A stretch of DNA of 64,000 bases from Ovis canadensis (lineage: Eukaryota > Chordata > Mammalia > Artiodactyla > Bovidae), in the NCBI RefSeq assembly GCF_042477335.2, contig NC_091257.1:40332501-40396500 (forward strand), written 5' to 3'. Shown in pieces: positions 1-11,640 of the stretch (the first letter of the stretch is position 1; every line of letters begins with the position of its first letter). The notes beneath the pieces were generated by a model. That model was not told where the DNA came from, searched no databases, and saw only the letters and a program-made list of their open reading frames with translations. A program made the position numbers and the translations under genes.

Positions 1-724
1 CACCCTTCCTCGTAAGGATTCGACAGCTGAGAGGTGAGCCAAGGTCTCAGGTTATCTGCTGATGGCCTCCTATTGAGTGAATTGTGGGCAGTCTCTAGTG
101 AACTATAAAGCATCATAAATAAATAAACTAAATAAACAAATAATCATAAACTGTAAAGCATCACGTTAAACAACTTTTGTCAACATAAATTAAGAGACTG
201 CTCTTTACAACACGATCACTTCTGTTTTTTCAAGTCTGTTGGCTTGTCTCCTGAGTAGGTAACTCCAAGATGGTTTCCTCTCCAGAGAATAGAGGACGAG
301 ATGCTGGGCAAAGAGCCTCCTTCAAAATGAGTTTCTGTGGAAAATGCTAGATTGGCAGGGCTGGGACAGAGACCCTTCACTTCAGGCTCAGGCCAGCCCA
401 AAGCCAAACATGCTCTTGGTTAATTGATGGGCTGTTCCAGGCAGGTTTGTGGGCAGATGAGATCCCCACATGGCAAGAGAGCCTAGCCGTTGAAGATTCT
501 AGCGTGAGTGAGTTGGCTGTGGTCCCAGAAGACAAGTCCCTACTCTGGGAACATGCTGGTTAACAAGTGTTACAGTTACAGCCGCCCTGAGACAGCCCTG
601 CATCCTGACTACCTCTAAATTAACACAGGCCTTAGAAGGAAGAGCAAAGTTGTGGCTCAGAGTTGGGAAAAGGGATGAAGAATTGAATGCTATAATATCT
701 AAGGCCCAAGAAGATGCAGACTCT
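1..724. other. Intergenic, no gene seen
   Basis: Unique-looking sequence. Short minus-strand ORFs (63 and 82 codons) match nothing I know and lack splice-site or domain support. Confidence 0.6.
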
Positions 725-769
725 TTTTTTATTGTAGTAAAATACACATAACATGAAGCTTACCATTTT

Positions 770-1013
770 GGGACTTCCCTGGTAGTCCAGTGCTTAGGAA
801 TCCACCTGCCAATGCAGGGGACATGGGTTCGATCCCTAGTCTAGAAAGATCCCACAGGCCATGGAGCAACTAAGCCCGTGTGTCACAACCACTGAGCCCA
901 GGCTCCAAACAAGAGAAGCCACCAGAACGAGAAGCCCGAGTAGAGCAACTAGAGAAAGCCCACGCACAACAACAAAGATCCAGCACAGCCAAAATAAATA
1001 AATAAATAAAATA
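770..1013 (+). mobile_element. CHR-type tRNA-derived SINE
   Basis: Starts gggacttccctggtagtcc, has the B-box-like gggttcgatccctagtc, body caactaagcccgtgtgtcac and an (aaat)n tail. Confidence 0.88.
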
Positions 1014-1369
1014 AGTTACCAACACAACCTTACCGTGTTAATCATTTTAAGTGTCCAGTTTAGCAGCATCACATAAAGCCACGTTATTGTACAACCATCA
1101 CCACCATCCACCTCCAGAATCCTTTTCATCCAGCAAAACTGACACTCTGTACCCACTGAACACCAACTCCCCATTCCCACCTTGCTCCACTGCCTGCCAA
1201 CCATTCTGCTTTCTGTTTCAATGAACTGACTGTTGTGGGGCACCTCATATAGGTGGAATCATACAGTATTTGTTCTTTTGTAACTGGCTCATTTCACTTA
1301 GAATAATATATTCAAGGTTCACCTATGTTTCAGCATGTGTCAGAATTACTTCCCTTTTTAATTAAAAAT

Positions 1370-1499
1370 TTTTTTCTATTATTTATTTTTAGTTTACTTT
1401 TTGGCATTGTGGGATCTTAGTTCCACAACCAGGGATGGAACCCATGCCCCTTATAGCGGAAGCATGGAGTCTTAACCACTGGACCACCAGGGAAGTCCT
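1370..1499 (-). mobile_element. CHR-type SINE (short)
   Basis: Antisense head: cattgtgggatcttagttcc to ggaccaccagggaagtcc, preceded by a T-rich tail. Confidence 0.85.
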
Positions 1500-1863
1500 T
1501 ATTTTCTTTTTTAAGGCTGAAAAATATTCAGCATTTTGCTTATTCATTCATTCATTGATGGACACTTGGGTTGCCTCTACATTTTGGCCACTGTGAATAA
1601 TGCTCCAATGAACATGGTTGTACAAGTATCTACTCGAGTTCCTGCTTTCAATATTTTTGGACATTTACCTAGAGATGAGTTCACTGGAAAGGCTCATTCT
1701 TAAACCCAGGCCTCTTAGACTATTTTCTAGCCTAGGAGGAAACAATAAGAATAGAAAGGGAATTATGGCTTTCCCTGGGTATATGCTCAGGAGTGGGATT
1801 TCTGGGTCACATGGTAGTTCTATTTTTAGTTTTTTTAAAGACAACAAGGAGTTGGGGAGGGGG

Positions 1864-2030
1864 GAGCTTCCCTGGCAGTCCAGTGGTTAAGACTTTGCCT
1901 TCCAATGCAGGGATGCAAGTTCTATCCCTGGTTGAGGAGCTAAGATTCCATACGCCTCCTGTGGACAAAAAGCAAAACATAAAATACAAACAATACTGTA
2001 ACAAATTCAATAAAGACTTAAAAAAAAAAA
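1864..2030 (+). mobile_element. CHR-type SINE
   Basis: Head cttccctggcagtccagtgg, then the tail motif tgtaacaaattcaataaaga and a poly(A). Confidence 0.85.
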
Positions 2031-2412
2031 GTAGCACTGAAATACATATATTACCATATGTAAAATAGTGAGTGGGAATTTGCTATATGATCCAGGGAAC
2101 TCAAAGGAGATGCGAAGGGCAACCCATTCCAGTATTCTTGCCTGGAGAATTCCATGGACTGAGCAGCCTGGCAAGCTACACTCCATGGGGTCGCAAAGAG
2201 TCAGACATGACTGAGTGACTAACATTTTCACTTTCCAGGGAGCTCAAACCTGGTGCTCTGTGACAACCTAGAGGAGTTGGATGGGGTGGGAGGTGGAAGG
2301 GAGGTTTAAGGAGGAGGGGACATATGTATACCTATGGCTGATTAATGTTGATATATGGCAGAAACCAATACAGGATTGTAAAGCCATTATCCTCCAATTA
2401 AAAAAACCCAAA
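2031..2412 (+). mobile_element. L1 3' end, interrupted by a Bov-tA
   Basis: Ruminant L1 3'UTR: gggaatttgctatatgatcc, then after the SINE gtgctctgtgacaacctaga, gtataaatgt-like text and ttatcctccaattaaaaaaa. Confidence 0.85.
2106..2234 (+). mobile_element. Bov-tA SINE (BovA part), inserted in L1
   Basis: Sense caacccattccagtattctt ... gtcagacatgactgagtgac. Flanked by ccagggaactcaaa (2092-2105) and ccagggagctcaaa (2235-2248). Confidence 0.9.
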
Positions 2413-2454
2413 TTTTAAAAAAAGACAGCAAGGGGGAAAATGGGTGGTGGGATG

Positions 2455-2880
2455 AATTGGGATATTGGGGTCGACACATATACATTACCATGTATAAAAC
2501 AGATAACTAGTGAGAACCTACTGTATAGCACAGGGGATGCTGCTCAATGCTCTATAGTGACCTAAATAGGAAGGAAATCCAAAAAAGAGGGGATCCATGT
2601 ATATCTATGGCTGATTCATTTTGCTGTACAGTAGAAATTAACACAACCCTGTAAAGCAGCTATACTCTTGGCTCAGTGGTAAAGAATCCAGCTGCAGGAG
2701 ACACAGGAAATACAGGCTCAATACCTGGGTGGGGAATATCCACTGGAGGAGGGCATGGCAACCCACTCCAGGATTCCTGCCTGGAGAATCCCAGGGACAC
2801 AGGAGCCTAGTGGGCTACAGTCCATGGGGTCACAACGAGTAGGACACATCTGAGAACAAGCACAATATACTCCAATAAAA
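2455..2880 (+). mobile_element. Second L1 3' end, interrupted by a Bov-tA
   Basis: L1 3'UTR text: gagaacctactgtatagcac, gctgattcattttgctgtac, caaccctgtaaagcagctat, resuming after the SINE as tatactccaataaaac. Confidence 0.85.
2668..2866 (+). mobile_element. Bov-tA SINE, inserted in L1
   Basis: tRNA-like head tggctcagtggtaaagaatc, BovA part cactccaggattcctgcctg to gtaggacacatctgagaac. The heptamer tatactc is repeated at 2661-2667 and 2867-2873. Confidence 0.88.
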
Positions 2881-3154
2881 CCTTTAACAACAGAAAATGA
2901 ATAACAAGGACCCCATACCAAGGACTGAATTGAGTTGGTACCTGGAAGAGAACACAAGGCAAAGTCTGATCAAGGAACCTGGGCAATGAGAACTCTGACC
3001 TCAGCTTCTTGAGATACATTTTTATCAGGAAAGATTTTTGGTTTTAGATTATATATCTCCTTTGGATCCCCTAGCTCTGTATCTGTCCTATTCCACCATT
3101 TCTTACACTTTCTACATTGGAGGTTATTTATACATGTATCTTAAGTTTCCTATT

Positions 3155-3262
3155 AAACTGTATGCTTCCAGAGGGCAGCAACTATGTGGCATTCATTCTT
3201 GAAATCCCAACAGCATATAGTATAATCTCTGAAGCCAAACTTTTGGTTATTAAATATTTACT
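3155..3262. repeat. L2 3'-end fragment
   Basis: tgcttccagagggcagcaac tatgtggcat and acagcatatagtataatctc, an eroded L2 end. Confidence 0.55.
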
Positions 3263-4119
3263 AGAGAGATCCAGATATTAAACATGAGAGAAACAGACCT
3301 ACTTACTCATTTCCTGGAATTCTTCAAGGAAAGCACCATGCTCATGTCAGCTTAGATGTTATTAATAGCAGTTGAGTAACCAGAGGAAGTAATAATATTG
3401 CTGTGGGAAAATTAGGCCACATCTGAAACATCTTGTGCTACTCCAGACCTGATTTAAGTAGCCTCTATCCTAGGTATTGAGAATAATCAAGAGCAGAAGA
3501 AGAAAATCTGGAAGCTGTCAGATAAAAACAGTTGAATGAATTGACTGTTTTAGCTTGGAGACAAGAAGACTGAAGAGAGAGACATAATAAATGCTTGCAA
3601 ATATTTGAAAGGCTTTCTTGTAGACGAAGAAGTCAGCTTAGTTTTGCTCCAGAGGAGGACCTGGGACCAAAGGGTTTGAGAGCAAAGAGACAAGATTCAA
3701 TTTAACAGAGAACTGCTCAGCTTTTAAATTTGAGCTCACCTGCAATGGAATAGACTGCTTGATAAGATTAGCTCCCTGTCCATGAAGAGGCAGTCAGGAA
3801 ATCAGTAGAAAGGAAGATACAGACTCCATCCTGCAGATTCTTATTTTGACCATCATAGTTTTTATTTCCAAGCCTTTAATAATTTCCATTAAAAAAAAAA
3901 AGTGCTGTTGGTTTCAGGGATGTTATATCCTGTTCTCTCTCACAAGAAGAAGGTCCCTGTCCTCAGAAGAGGACACTTTTCCAGTGGTACTTTCACTTTT
4001 TTAGATTGGTACCACAGTTCAGGATACTGCAGGATTGCTTTGTTTTCAAATAATTGACCTTAGCAGGAAGCTCATCATTGTAGCTGGAATCTCCTTGGAT
4101 CCTGTCTATGAATGGTTTC

Positions 4120-4249
4120 TTTTATAATTTTTTACTTTTTGGCTGCACCATCGGGCATGTGAGATCTTAAGTTTCCCAACCAGGGATTGAACCCTCTTCC
4201 CCTGAGTGGAAGTGTAAAGTCTTGACCACTGGGCCACCAAGGAAGTCCC
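4120..4249 (-). mobile_element. CHR-type SINE (short)
   Basis: Antisense: ggctgcaccatcgggcatgt to gggccaccaaggaagtccc. Confidence 0.85.
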
Positions 4250-5439
4250 CCATGAATGCTTTCTTGCTTCCCACTATTCTCTAGCAGAAATGGGACACAC
4301 TGTCAGGTGGGGTGTGCCAGTAGTGAATGTTCTAGGTATAGAGATTCCCCATTTTGGATGTTTCCAAAGTATTCTTCCAAAGCTGTCATTCATTGTTCCT
4401 GCCTACAGGCAGGGAGGGGGTCAGGGCTAATACCCTCTGATCACTCCTACTGTATTTCTGTAACCAGTTACCTCTACATCAGCCTCTGGGCTCCTCTCTT
4501 GCTTCTCATAACTGCCACCTCCAAGCTTGGTGCTGGAGGCTTAGAGCATTCCCCAATGACCTCTTCCTTCTACAACAGACTTTTGCTTTTTGAAAAACAT
4601 CTTCCTCTATCATTCCAATCCTGCCTGCCTTCTCTTGTTTAGGAATTCCTTATTTCTAGTCCACCAAGAATATCTTGTCTTATTTTTCCGTTATATTGTG
4701 GGTTTGTTATTTTAAACATGTCATCTTTCTGTCATTTTTAGAAATCTGTGCTCAGCTTACCATCTTAATTTACTCTCCTGTCCCTTCCAATTCTAAATGT
4801 TGTAATTTTATAAATGCAAAATGGAGAGTAAACAAAAAACACAGTCTTTATAAAAAGAACTCATTTTAAAACTGTTTTTTCCTAACTATACCAATAATAG
4901 CACATAGCTGAAATTCCAGATCATTCACAATACCAGTATCAACACCATAATACCCATCCATCACTGTGAACATTCTGGAATATATGTAAAATATACATAT
5001 GTATATATATATACACACATACTTATAAATATATATGCATATGTATATATACAAGATGCTACCTTTATACACATATATTTAAATAGAATAAGAATAAACT
5101 CTCCAAATTACGTTAACTATCTTTTGAAATCCCTCATAGACTGTTATGTCATCATTTCAGTAATTAAGCCAAGTATAAACTGCAGGTTACCTTCTCTTGT
5201 CTTTGAACTCTTTTTGATTTTTCTAATTTTTGTGCACTTTGTCTTATAAGTGTTACTCTTTCACGTCATTCATTTTACTCTGTGTAGCAATCCCTGCAGA
5301 GATTAACAACACAAAACCATGGCACTTGCCGCCCTAGATGTCTGGGATGACACATCCACACTGCCTTTTAAGGAATTATCCTTAATTTCAACTTTTATTA
5401 AAAGAACTTATGATGCCAATCTCTTATACTGAGTAAAGC

Positions 5440-5830
5440 AAGGCAGAGAAGGAGAAATATCGTATGATGTCCCTTATATATGGAATCTAAAAAGAAGTGA
5501 TACAAATGACCTTACTTACAAAGCAGAAACAGACTCACGGACTTAGAGAAGGAACTTGTGGTTGCCAGGGGGAAGGATGAGGGGAAGGGTTAGTTAGGGA
5601 GTTTGGGATGGACATGTACACACTGCTATATTGAAAATGGATAACCAGCAAGGACCTGCTGTATAGCACAGGGAACTCTGTTTAGTGTTATGTGGCAGCC
5701 TGGAAGGGAGGGGAGTTAGAGAGAGAATGGATACAGGTATAGGTATGGCTGAGTCCCTTCGCTGTTCACCTGAAACTGTCACAACATTGCTAATCAGCTG
5801 TCTCAATACAACATAAAAACTAAACAAAAT
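5440..5830 (+). mobile_element. L1 3' end
   Basis: Sense L1 3'UTR: gatgtcccttatatatggaa, gaaacagactcacggactta, aaggacctgctgtatagcac, caatacaacataaaaactaa. Confidence 0.82.
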
Positions 5831-7763
5831 TTATAATAAAATCGCTGAAACAAAAACCTTATGAACCCAGTTTTAGAAATCTAACGGCAGTTCCCATTCT
5901 AATTTATAATGCAACTTACATGAGTTATATCTTCCTATTTATGTTTTTAAGTAAATCAATACTTGGAGTTTGTTGTTATGATTATGTAAATATGGTTCTT
6001 TTTTGGCTGAGCTAAGTAGAATTGCATCATTATGTTCGCTTTCTTATTCAAATTTTAAAATGTTCCTGGAGTTATTGACTATTTCCTTAATTCTTACAAT
6101 CGTGAACTCTAACTACTCCATTAGCTCTGTAATATGCCTCTGGATTCTATTTTCCAAACAATCCAGTACTGTCATTATGGTTTAAATTCAGATCCTTTCC
6201 CTGGAGCCTTCCCTCCTTCCTATTCCTACCTAGGTCAATTCTTTCTAGGTCTGTCCAGCTGTCATCCTCTGTTGGATCCTCCGGTTCCTATAATTTCTGT
6301 TTCTTGGTTTTCTCCCTTATTTTTCTGAAAAACAGAATTAATGTTTTTCTGAGAAAGAACATACAAAAGGCAAAACAATTTGAGGATTTCAAGATCTAAA
6401 AAGACCCTGATAATTTGGATAGGGCATAGTACTTTTTGATAAGAAAAAAAAAATCCCTATTTTTTGAAGGTAATGATCCATTGACCTTGTTTCTACTATC
6501 CTTATGAAGAAATTCAATGTAATTTTGATGCCTGATACTTGTTATGTGAATGCTTTTATTTTTACTCTCTCGACATTTTAAGGAATTTCTCTTGGTTTTT
6601 GATGTTCAGAAATTTCCCAGGGATGATTCTGGTCTGGGTCCTTTGTGGGAGGTGCTGTACTGTGTGCTTAGTAACTCAGTCGTGTCTGACTCTTTGCGAC
6701 CGCATGCATTGTAACCCATCAGGCTCCTCTGTCCATGGAATTTTTCAGAAAGAATATTGGAGTGGCTTGCCATTTTCTTTTCCAGGAGATCTTCCCAACC
6801 TAGGGGTTGAACCTGCATCTGCTGTGTTGGCAAGCGAATTCTTTTACCACTGAGTCACCTGGGAAGCCCTAGGCCTTTTAAATCAAGAGACTCTGAAGAT
6901 CATTTCTTGTTTCGTGTCGGTGTGTGCGTGCATGTGTATGGGGGGCAGATAGTCTGTCTGGTTATACAGAGAAAAGCAGAGCGGCCGCACTGCGTATGCA
7001 GTCTTTTATCCATGTTTTCAGCTCCTTGCCTCACCAACCTTCCACAATACTTGATGACCTCAAAACCAGGCTTTCTAGGGCTCCCTGGGGGCAAACTGAT
7101 GCTCTGTTCTTTGTTGTTTACATTTGCAGGCGTTTAGGTGGCTAGGTCTCCATCCTGCATTACATTTTACCCATTTTTTTTTAAATCTAAGGAGATGTTC
7201 TATCATCCATTTGGTCTTTTGCACCGGTGACATATTTATTCCTGACATTCTAGAACTGACATTTTATTAGGTGTATAGGCTTGTGTTAAACTCACTATAT
7301 TTCACCAGAAGTCTAATGAGCTTTTAGAGTGGGTCTTTGAAACAAAAATGGTCATAGTTTGCTATGGAAGGAGTTATTGGGGAAATGTTTCTGAACAGAG
7401 CAAAGAATTAGGAATATCCTGTCTCTTTTCTTTAGTAAACATAACTCCTTGCCTGCCGGCAGCAAGTGATACAAATGACAGCAATCAACTCCAGCCTTTC
7501 CCTCTTGCCTGAAGTCTCACCCATTGCTATCTTCACCAATGCCTCCTTGCTTGCTAACAATGAAATCATCTACTATTTTACATACTTTGATCAATGAGTA
7601 CAGAGCCAGGAGACACACTGAGTGTCAGCCTGCAAATCTGACCTAAATAGATTATTAGGATAGTTAACTGTAGAGACCAGATGCTACTTCATCATAAGGG
7701 CACTAGATTCTGAATTCTTTTCTTTTCTTTCTTTCTTTACAATTTAAGCAAAGGCAAGAAAGA
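5831..7763. other. Intergenic, only a Bov-tA seen
   Basis: Outside the Bov-tA at 6652-6870 nothing is recognised. Confidence 0.5.
6652..6870 (-). mobile_element. Bov-tA SINE
   Basis: Antisense: taactcagtcgtgtctgact, ggctcctctgtccatggaat, ending cactgagtcacctgggaagc. Confidence 0.9.
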
Positions 7764-7973
7764 TGGCTTCCCAGGTGGCTCAGTGGTAAAGAATCTGCCT
7801 CCCAATGCAAGAGATGCAGGAGAGGCAGGTTTGATCCCTGCGTCGGGAAGATACCCTGGAGAAAGAAATGGCACCCTGCTCCAGTATTCTTGCCTGGAAA
7901 ATCCCACGGACAGAGGAGACAGACGTCCTACAGTCCATGGGGTCACAAAGAGTCGGACACGAGTGAGCACAAG
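7764..7973 (+). mobile_element. Bov-tA SINE with target-site duplication
   Basis: tggcttcccaggtggctcag to cacaaagagtcggacacgag; aagaaagat repeats at 7755-7763 and 7974-7982. Confidence 0.9.
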
Positions 7974-8039
7974 AAGAAAGATACTGATATCATGATGCTA
8001 AGACAGCTGTGCTATATTACTGATGAGGCATCTGAAACC

Positions 8040-8405
8040 CTTCTAATTCAGAGAACAATCAACCCTCCATGTTCCCAGGTTCTGCATCCATGGATCCAAC
8101 CAACCATGGATGAAAAATGCTTGGAAAAAATTTCCAAATAGCAAATATTTGCCACACACTGGCAACTATTTACGTAGCATTTGCACTGTATTTACAACAA
8201 TTTACATTGTATTATATATATATTGCAAGAAACCTAGAGATGATACCTAAGGTGTATGGGATGATGAGTGCAGGTTATATGCAAATACTAAGCCATTTTA
8301 TATGAGGGACTTGAGCATCTACAAATTTTGGTATCTGCAGGGGTGGGGGTTGGGGGATAGGTTGTCCTGGAACCAATTCCTGTGGATACTGAAGGTCAAC
8401 GGTAG
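8040..8405 (-). mobile_element. MER2-like Tigger/pogo transposon
   Basis: Contains ccatggatccaaccaaccat, gcaactatttacgtagcatt, gagggacttgagcatctac and the terminal ctgtggatactgaaggtcaa, the order expected of MER2/Tigger in reverse. No transposase is readable. Confidence 0.78.
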
Positions 8406-8439
8406 TATATCTCTCGTAGACTTGTTAGGTACCTACACT

Positions 8440-8620
8440 GGGGCCAAAGTGCAGAGGTCTGCATCCTGGTTCTACTCCTGTTACTTTGGGCAAGATACTC
8501 ATGTCTCAGTTTCCTCATCTATGAAATGCTGAAATGGGGATACATTGAAATAAGGGTACAATAGTAACCAGATCATAGGGTCATTGTGGGAATAAAATTA
8601 AAATAATATCTCATGCATTG
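8440..8620. repeat. MIR SINE
   Basis: Old MIR signature: catcctggttctactcctgt, actttgggcaagatactcat, tctcagtttcctcatctatg. Confidence 0.75.
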
Positions 8621-9016
8621 TAAGTACTATATAATTGTTGGTTATGATGATGGCTGTTATTTCACATGGCAGGATGTTGGGACTGTTACTTCAGTTTTAA
8701 AGAAATTCAGTAGTGTGTGTGCTCAGGCACTAAATTGTGTCTGACTCTTTCCAACCACATGGACTGTAGCCCACCAGGCTCCTCTGCCCATGGGATTTCC
8801 AAGGCAGGAATACTGGAATGGGTTGCCATTTCCTCCTCCAGGGGATCTTCCCCACTCAGAGATCAAACCCACGTCTCTTATGTCACCTGCATTGGCAAGC
8901 AGGTTCACTGAGCCACCAAGTAATTACTATATAATTTGCAGCTATGAATATGGCTGTTGTTATTACAAATGGAAAGATGTTGGGATTGTTACTTTGGTTT
9001 TAAAGAGACTCAGTAG
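8621..9016. repeat. Diverged 95-bp direct duplication flanking the Bov-tA
   Basis: 8621-8713 and 8921-9016 align end to end. Both have taa-ttactatataatt near the start, then atgatgatggctgttatttc versus atgaatatggctgttgttat, then gatgttgggactgttacttc versus gatgttgggattgttacttt, and finish ttcagtag / ctcagtag. Divergence is roughly a fifth of positions by eye. Confidence 0.85.
8714..8920 (-). mobile_element. Bov-tA SINE between two copies of a duplicated segment
   Basis: Antisense: aattgtgtctgactctttcc, ggctcctctgcccatgggat, ending gttcactgagccaccaag. Confidence 0.9.
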
Positions 9017-9849
9017 AGGAAAAACAAAACCGAACAGTCTGGAGTCACAGCTGTTGATCAAACACAAGATGTGGAACTGATTCCTTAGCAACCAAGCCTC
9101 AAATGACAAATGAGAGACTCATATTTGAAGACCCCACCTTGTTCCTTTTCTATGTAAATTGTTGTCAATATTTCCAAGGTGAAAGTTCGAGTTGGCCTGA
9201 TGAAGTTAGTATTCCACACATGAATAGAAAGGGTCCAGGGGACTCCTCGGGTGCCCACGTGACATCCCTAGGTTTCCTTTTTCCTTCTCTTCAGGAAATC
9301 CCCTTCCTTATCTGATTCTATAAATAGATGCAACGTGTTCATGACCAGCTCCAGGTCTGGACGAGGAGTTTTCATGAGAAATGAGTTTTCGCTGCGGCTT
9401 CTCTGCAGCCCTGAGCCCTTGCCCAAGGCTGGCGCTGGCAGGCAGGAGGCCCTCACTCGGGAGCCAGAGACCAGCATATGGAACAGGGGATCGCCCCTTG
9501 ACTCCTCTCCCTATGGAGGACTGCAATTGGTTGGAGAGCGCCCAGGAGCAAGAGTTTGTCAGATCCAAGTTCCAACTTTACCCCGACTCAATTTCTCACA
9601 GCTTTATAAACTTTGGTTTCTTCATCTGTAAAGTAAACACTTCTCAGTGTTGTAACACAGAGCAGATGAGTACATTAGTACATACAAAATTGTTTTGACG
9701 ATCACAGAAGTCCTATACTCCCATTCTTCCCTCCTTCTTCAGCTACCCATGATTATTAGTCCAAAACCCCCTCTCCCAGATTCCCCTCCCCAGGCAGGCT
9801 CTGTCTGGGTGACACCACGATGTGCGAGGCCCTGGTGATGATCCTGTAG
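9017..9849. other. Intergenic, no gene seen
   Basis: Overlapping short ORFs of about 100 codons on both strands at 9308-9698 share no known domain; treated as chance. Confidence 0.5.
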
Positions 9850-10213
9850 GACAGGGGTCCCCCACCTCCAGGATCTGATGCCTGGTGATCTGAGGTAGAG
9901 CTGATGTAATAATAATAGAAATAAAGTGCACAGTAAATGTAATGCTGTGGATGAGATGGTTGGATGGCATCACTGATTCAATGGACATGAGTCTGAAGCA
10001 AGCTCCGGGAGTTGGTTGATGGACAGGGAAGGCTGGCGTCCTGCAGTCCATGGGGTCACAAAGAGTTGGACACAACTGAGCAACTGAATTGAACTGAACT
10101 GAATGAAATGTGATGCACCTGAATCATCCTGAAACCATCCCCCTGCCCTGGTCCATGGAAAACTTATCTTCTGCAGAACTGGTCCCTGGTGCCAAAAAGG
10201 TTGGGGACCGCTG
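9850..10213. mobile_element. hAT-like non-autonomous DNA transposon, split by a BovB tail
   Basis: The ends resemble imperfect inverted repeats: caggggtcccccacc near 9852 and aggttggggaccgctg ending at 10213. The interior (atctgatgcctggtgatctg ... gaatcatcctgaaaccatcc) matches a common mammalian repeat I know, but I cannot name the family reliably. Confidence 0.7.
9945..10105 (+). mobile_element. BovB 3' tail inserted in an older DNA transposon
   Basis: Sense BovB terminal about 160 bp (gagatggttggatggcatca ... gagttggacacaactgagca). Flanked by aaatgtaatg (9935-9944) and aaatgtgatg (10106-10115), a 10-bp duplication with one mismatch. Confidence 0.85.
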
Positions 10214-11399
10214 GCACAGATTCAAAGAATCGCCTCGTCCAGCCTCAGTGGGGTTGACACAGTGGGGTTGAGGGTGTCACCTGTCCATGGAGGGCAAAGT
10301 CTGGGGGCTTCTAAGAACGTGACCACACCCATGCTGAGTTGTTTTCAGGAACCTGAATGCTTTCCCAGCCCAGAGCCATTACAGTCCAAGGTTTTCTCAG
10401 CTTCTTGGGAAAAAAACCAAAGGGAGCTCAAGAGTGGATACAGCAAGTTCTCTTTAGAACACATTCTTGGCCAGGCTCACCTGCTTACTGATTCTGAATC
10501 TCTGGTGGTTTGCTAGAAGTAGGGCCTCAATCTTACAGCATGAAATCTTTCCTAGAGCACAGAGATTCTCTTCCTGCCCGCCCCCTCTATTTTGTGCGGA
10601 GAGGATGGAGACTTTGGCATTAGTAAGATACTTGGCACACCTCTATGACTTCTCATTCAGAGAATTTCAGACACTCCAAAAATAAAACTAAGCTCAGCTT
10701 AGTGCCCTTCCATTATAGTCATGGTTATTTTCCAGGCAGGATCTCTCTACTTCTAGTTGATTATCAACAAATGCCCCTCTTTCTCCTTTTGTGTAAGATT
10801 TGGGAGGGATGCCTTAACAGGCTAACTTCTGTTTTCCTTTGCTATTTTGTACTGATTTGACCTACACTAACACCATTTTCCCTTAATTAGATCAGGTCAT
10901 CACCCATATTGGAAAAGTCCCAGTTTGTGTAAAGGCAAACCCTCATAGCTTGGAGTGCACTTTGGGTTAAACTCAGATGCCATCTTGATACCCTCCATCT
11001 CAGGATCTTCTATTTCCAAGCTACTTCTCATCTTATAATGATCTACTGGACCTACTGGAAGTTTTGGAGAAATTTTGTCAGACCTCAAGTCTGCACAGGC
11101 CTCAAGTACCTAAGGCCAAAAGAGGGCTGTGTTGAGTGAAAAGCAGTACTTTTGTTTGGGACTCTTGAAAGTTCATACCAATGTTTTCGAGGGGGACTCA
11201 GATGGTATTTCACATGGGTTTGCAAACAAGTCTTTCCTGTGTTGGCCATCTGTGACATCGCCCGGGAAGTTGCAGCAAAGCCCCTCAACCTCAGTTGAGC
11301 AGAAGACCTGATACCTGGTCGAGGTTGCTCCCATTAGCTGCCACTGACACAGGCAACCGCTGAAGGCACTGCCGCTCTGGGGAAGCAGCGCCTGATGTT

Positions 11400-11640
11400 G
11401 GGGTGTGCGGGCTTTCCTTAGTTGCAGCAAGCGGGGGCCTACTCTCCAGCTGCGGTGCGTGGTCTTCTCATCGGGGTGGCTTCTCTTGTTGCAGAGCACC
11501 AGCTCTAGAGTACAGTCTTCTGCAGTGGTGCAGGGGCTAAGTCGCCCCACGGCATGTGGGATCTTCTGACACCAGGGATTGAACCTGTGTCTCCTGCATT
11601 GGCAGGTGGATTCTTAACAACTGGTCCACCAGGGAAGTCC
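11400..11640 (-). mobile_element. CHR-type SINE (long)
   Basis: Antisense: ttccttagttgcagcaagcg, ggcttctcttgttgcagagc, cggcatgtgggatcttctga, ending tccaccagggaagtcc. Confidence 0.88.

Larger units (their letters stand above)
725..1860 (-). mobile_element. Old L1 (L1M-type) fragment in antisense, split by CHR SINEs
   Basis: Antisense L1 3' region in order: attgtagtaaaatacacata, catcaccaccatccacctcc, ttcatttcacttagaataat-type text, gatggacacttgggttgcct, caggagtgggatttctgggt. It is broken by a sense CHR SINE (770-1013) and an antisense one (about 1370-1499). Confidence 0.85.
2881..5439. other. Intergenic, no gene seen
   Basis: Apart from the L2 and CHR fragments listed and an AT-rich (ta/tgta)n patch at about 4978-5070, I see no recognisable feature. 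The 128-codon plus ORF at 4256 starts at the edge of a SINE and has no recognised domain. Confidence 0.55.

Noticed and set aside
7764..7860. tRNA-like A/B-box motifs in Bov-tA and CHR heads (ggttcgatccctgg type)
   Set aside because: These are tRNA-derived SINE promoters, not tRNA genes; no complete cloverleaf with a proper acceptor stem was seen.
11173..11550. 125-codon minus-strand ORF
   Set aside because: Overlaps a CHR SINE for most of its length.
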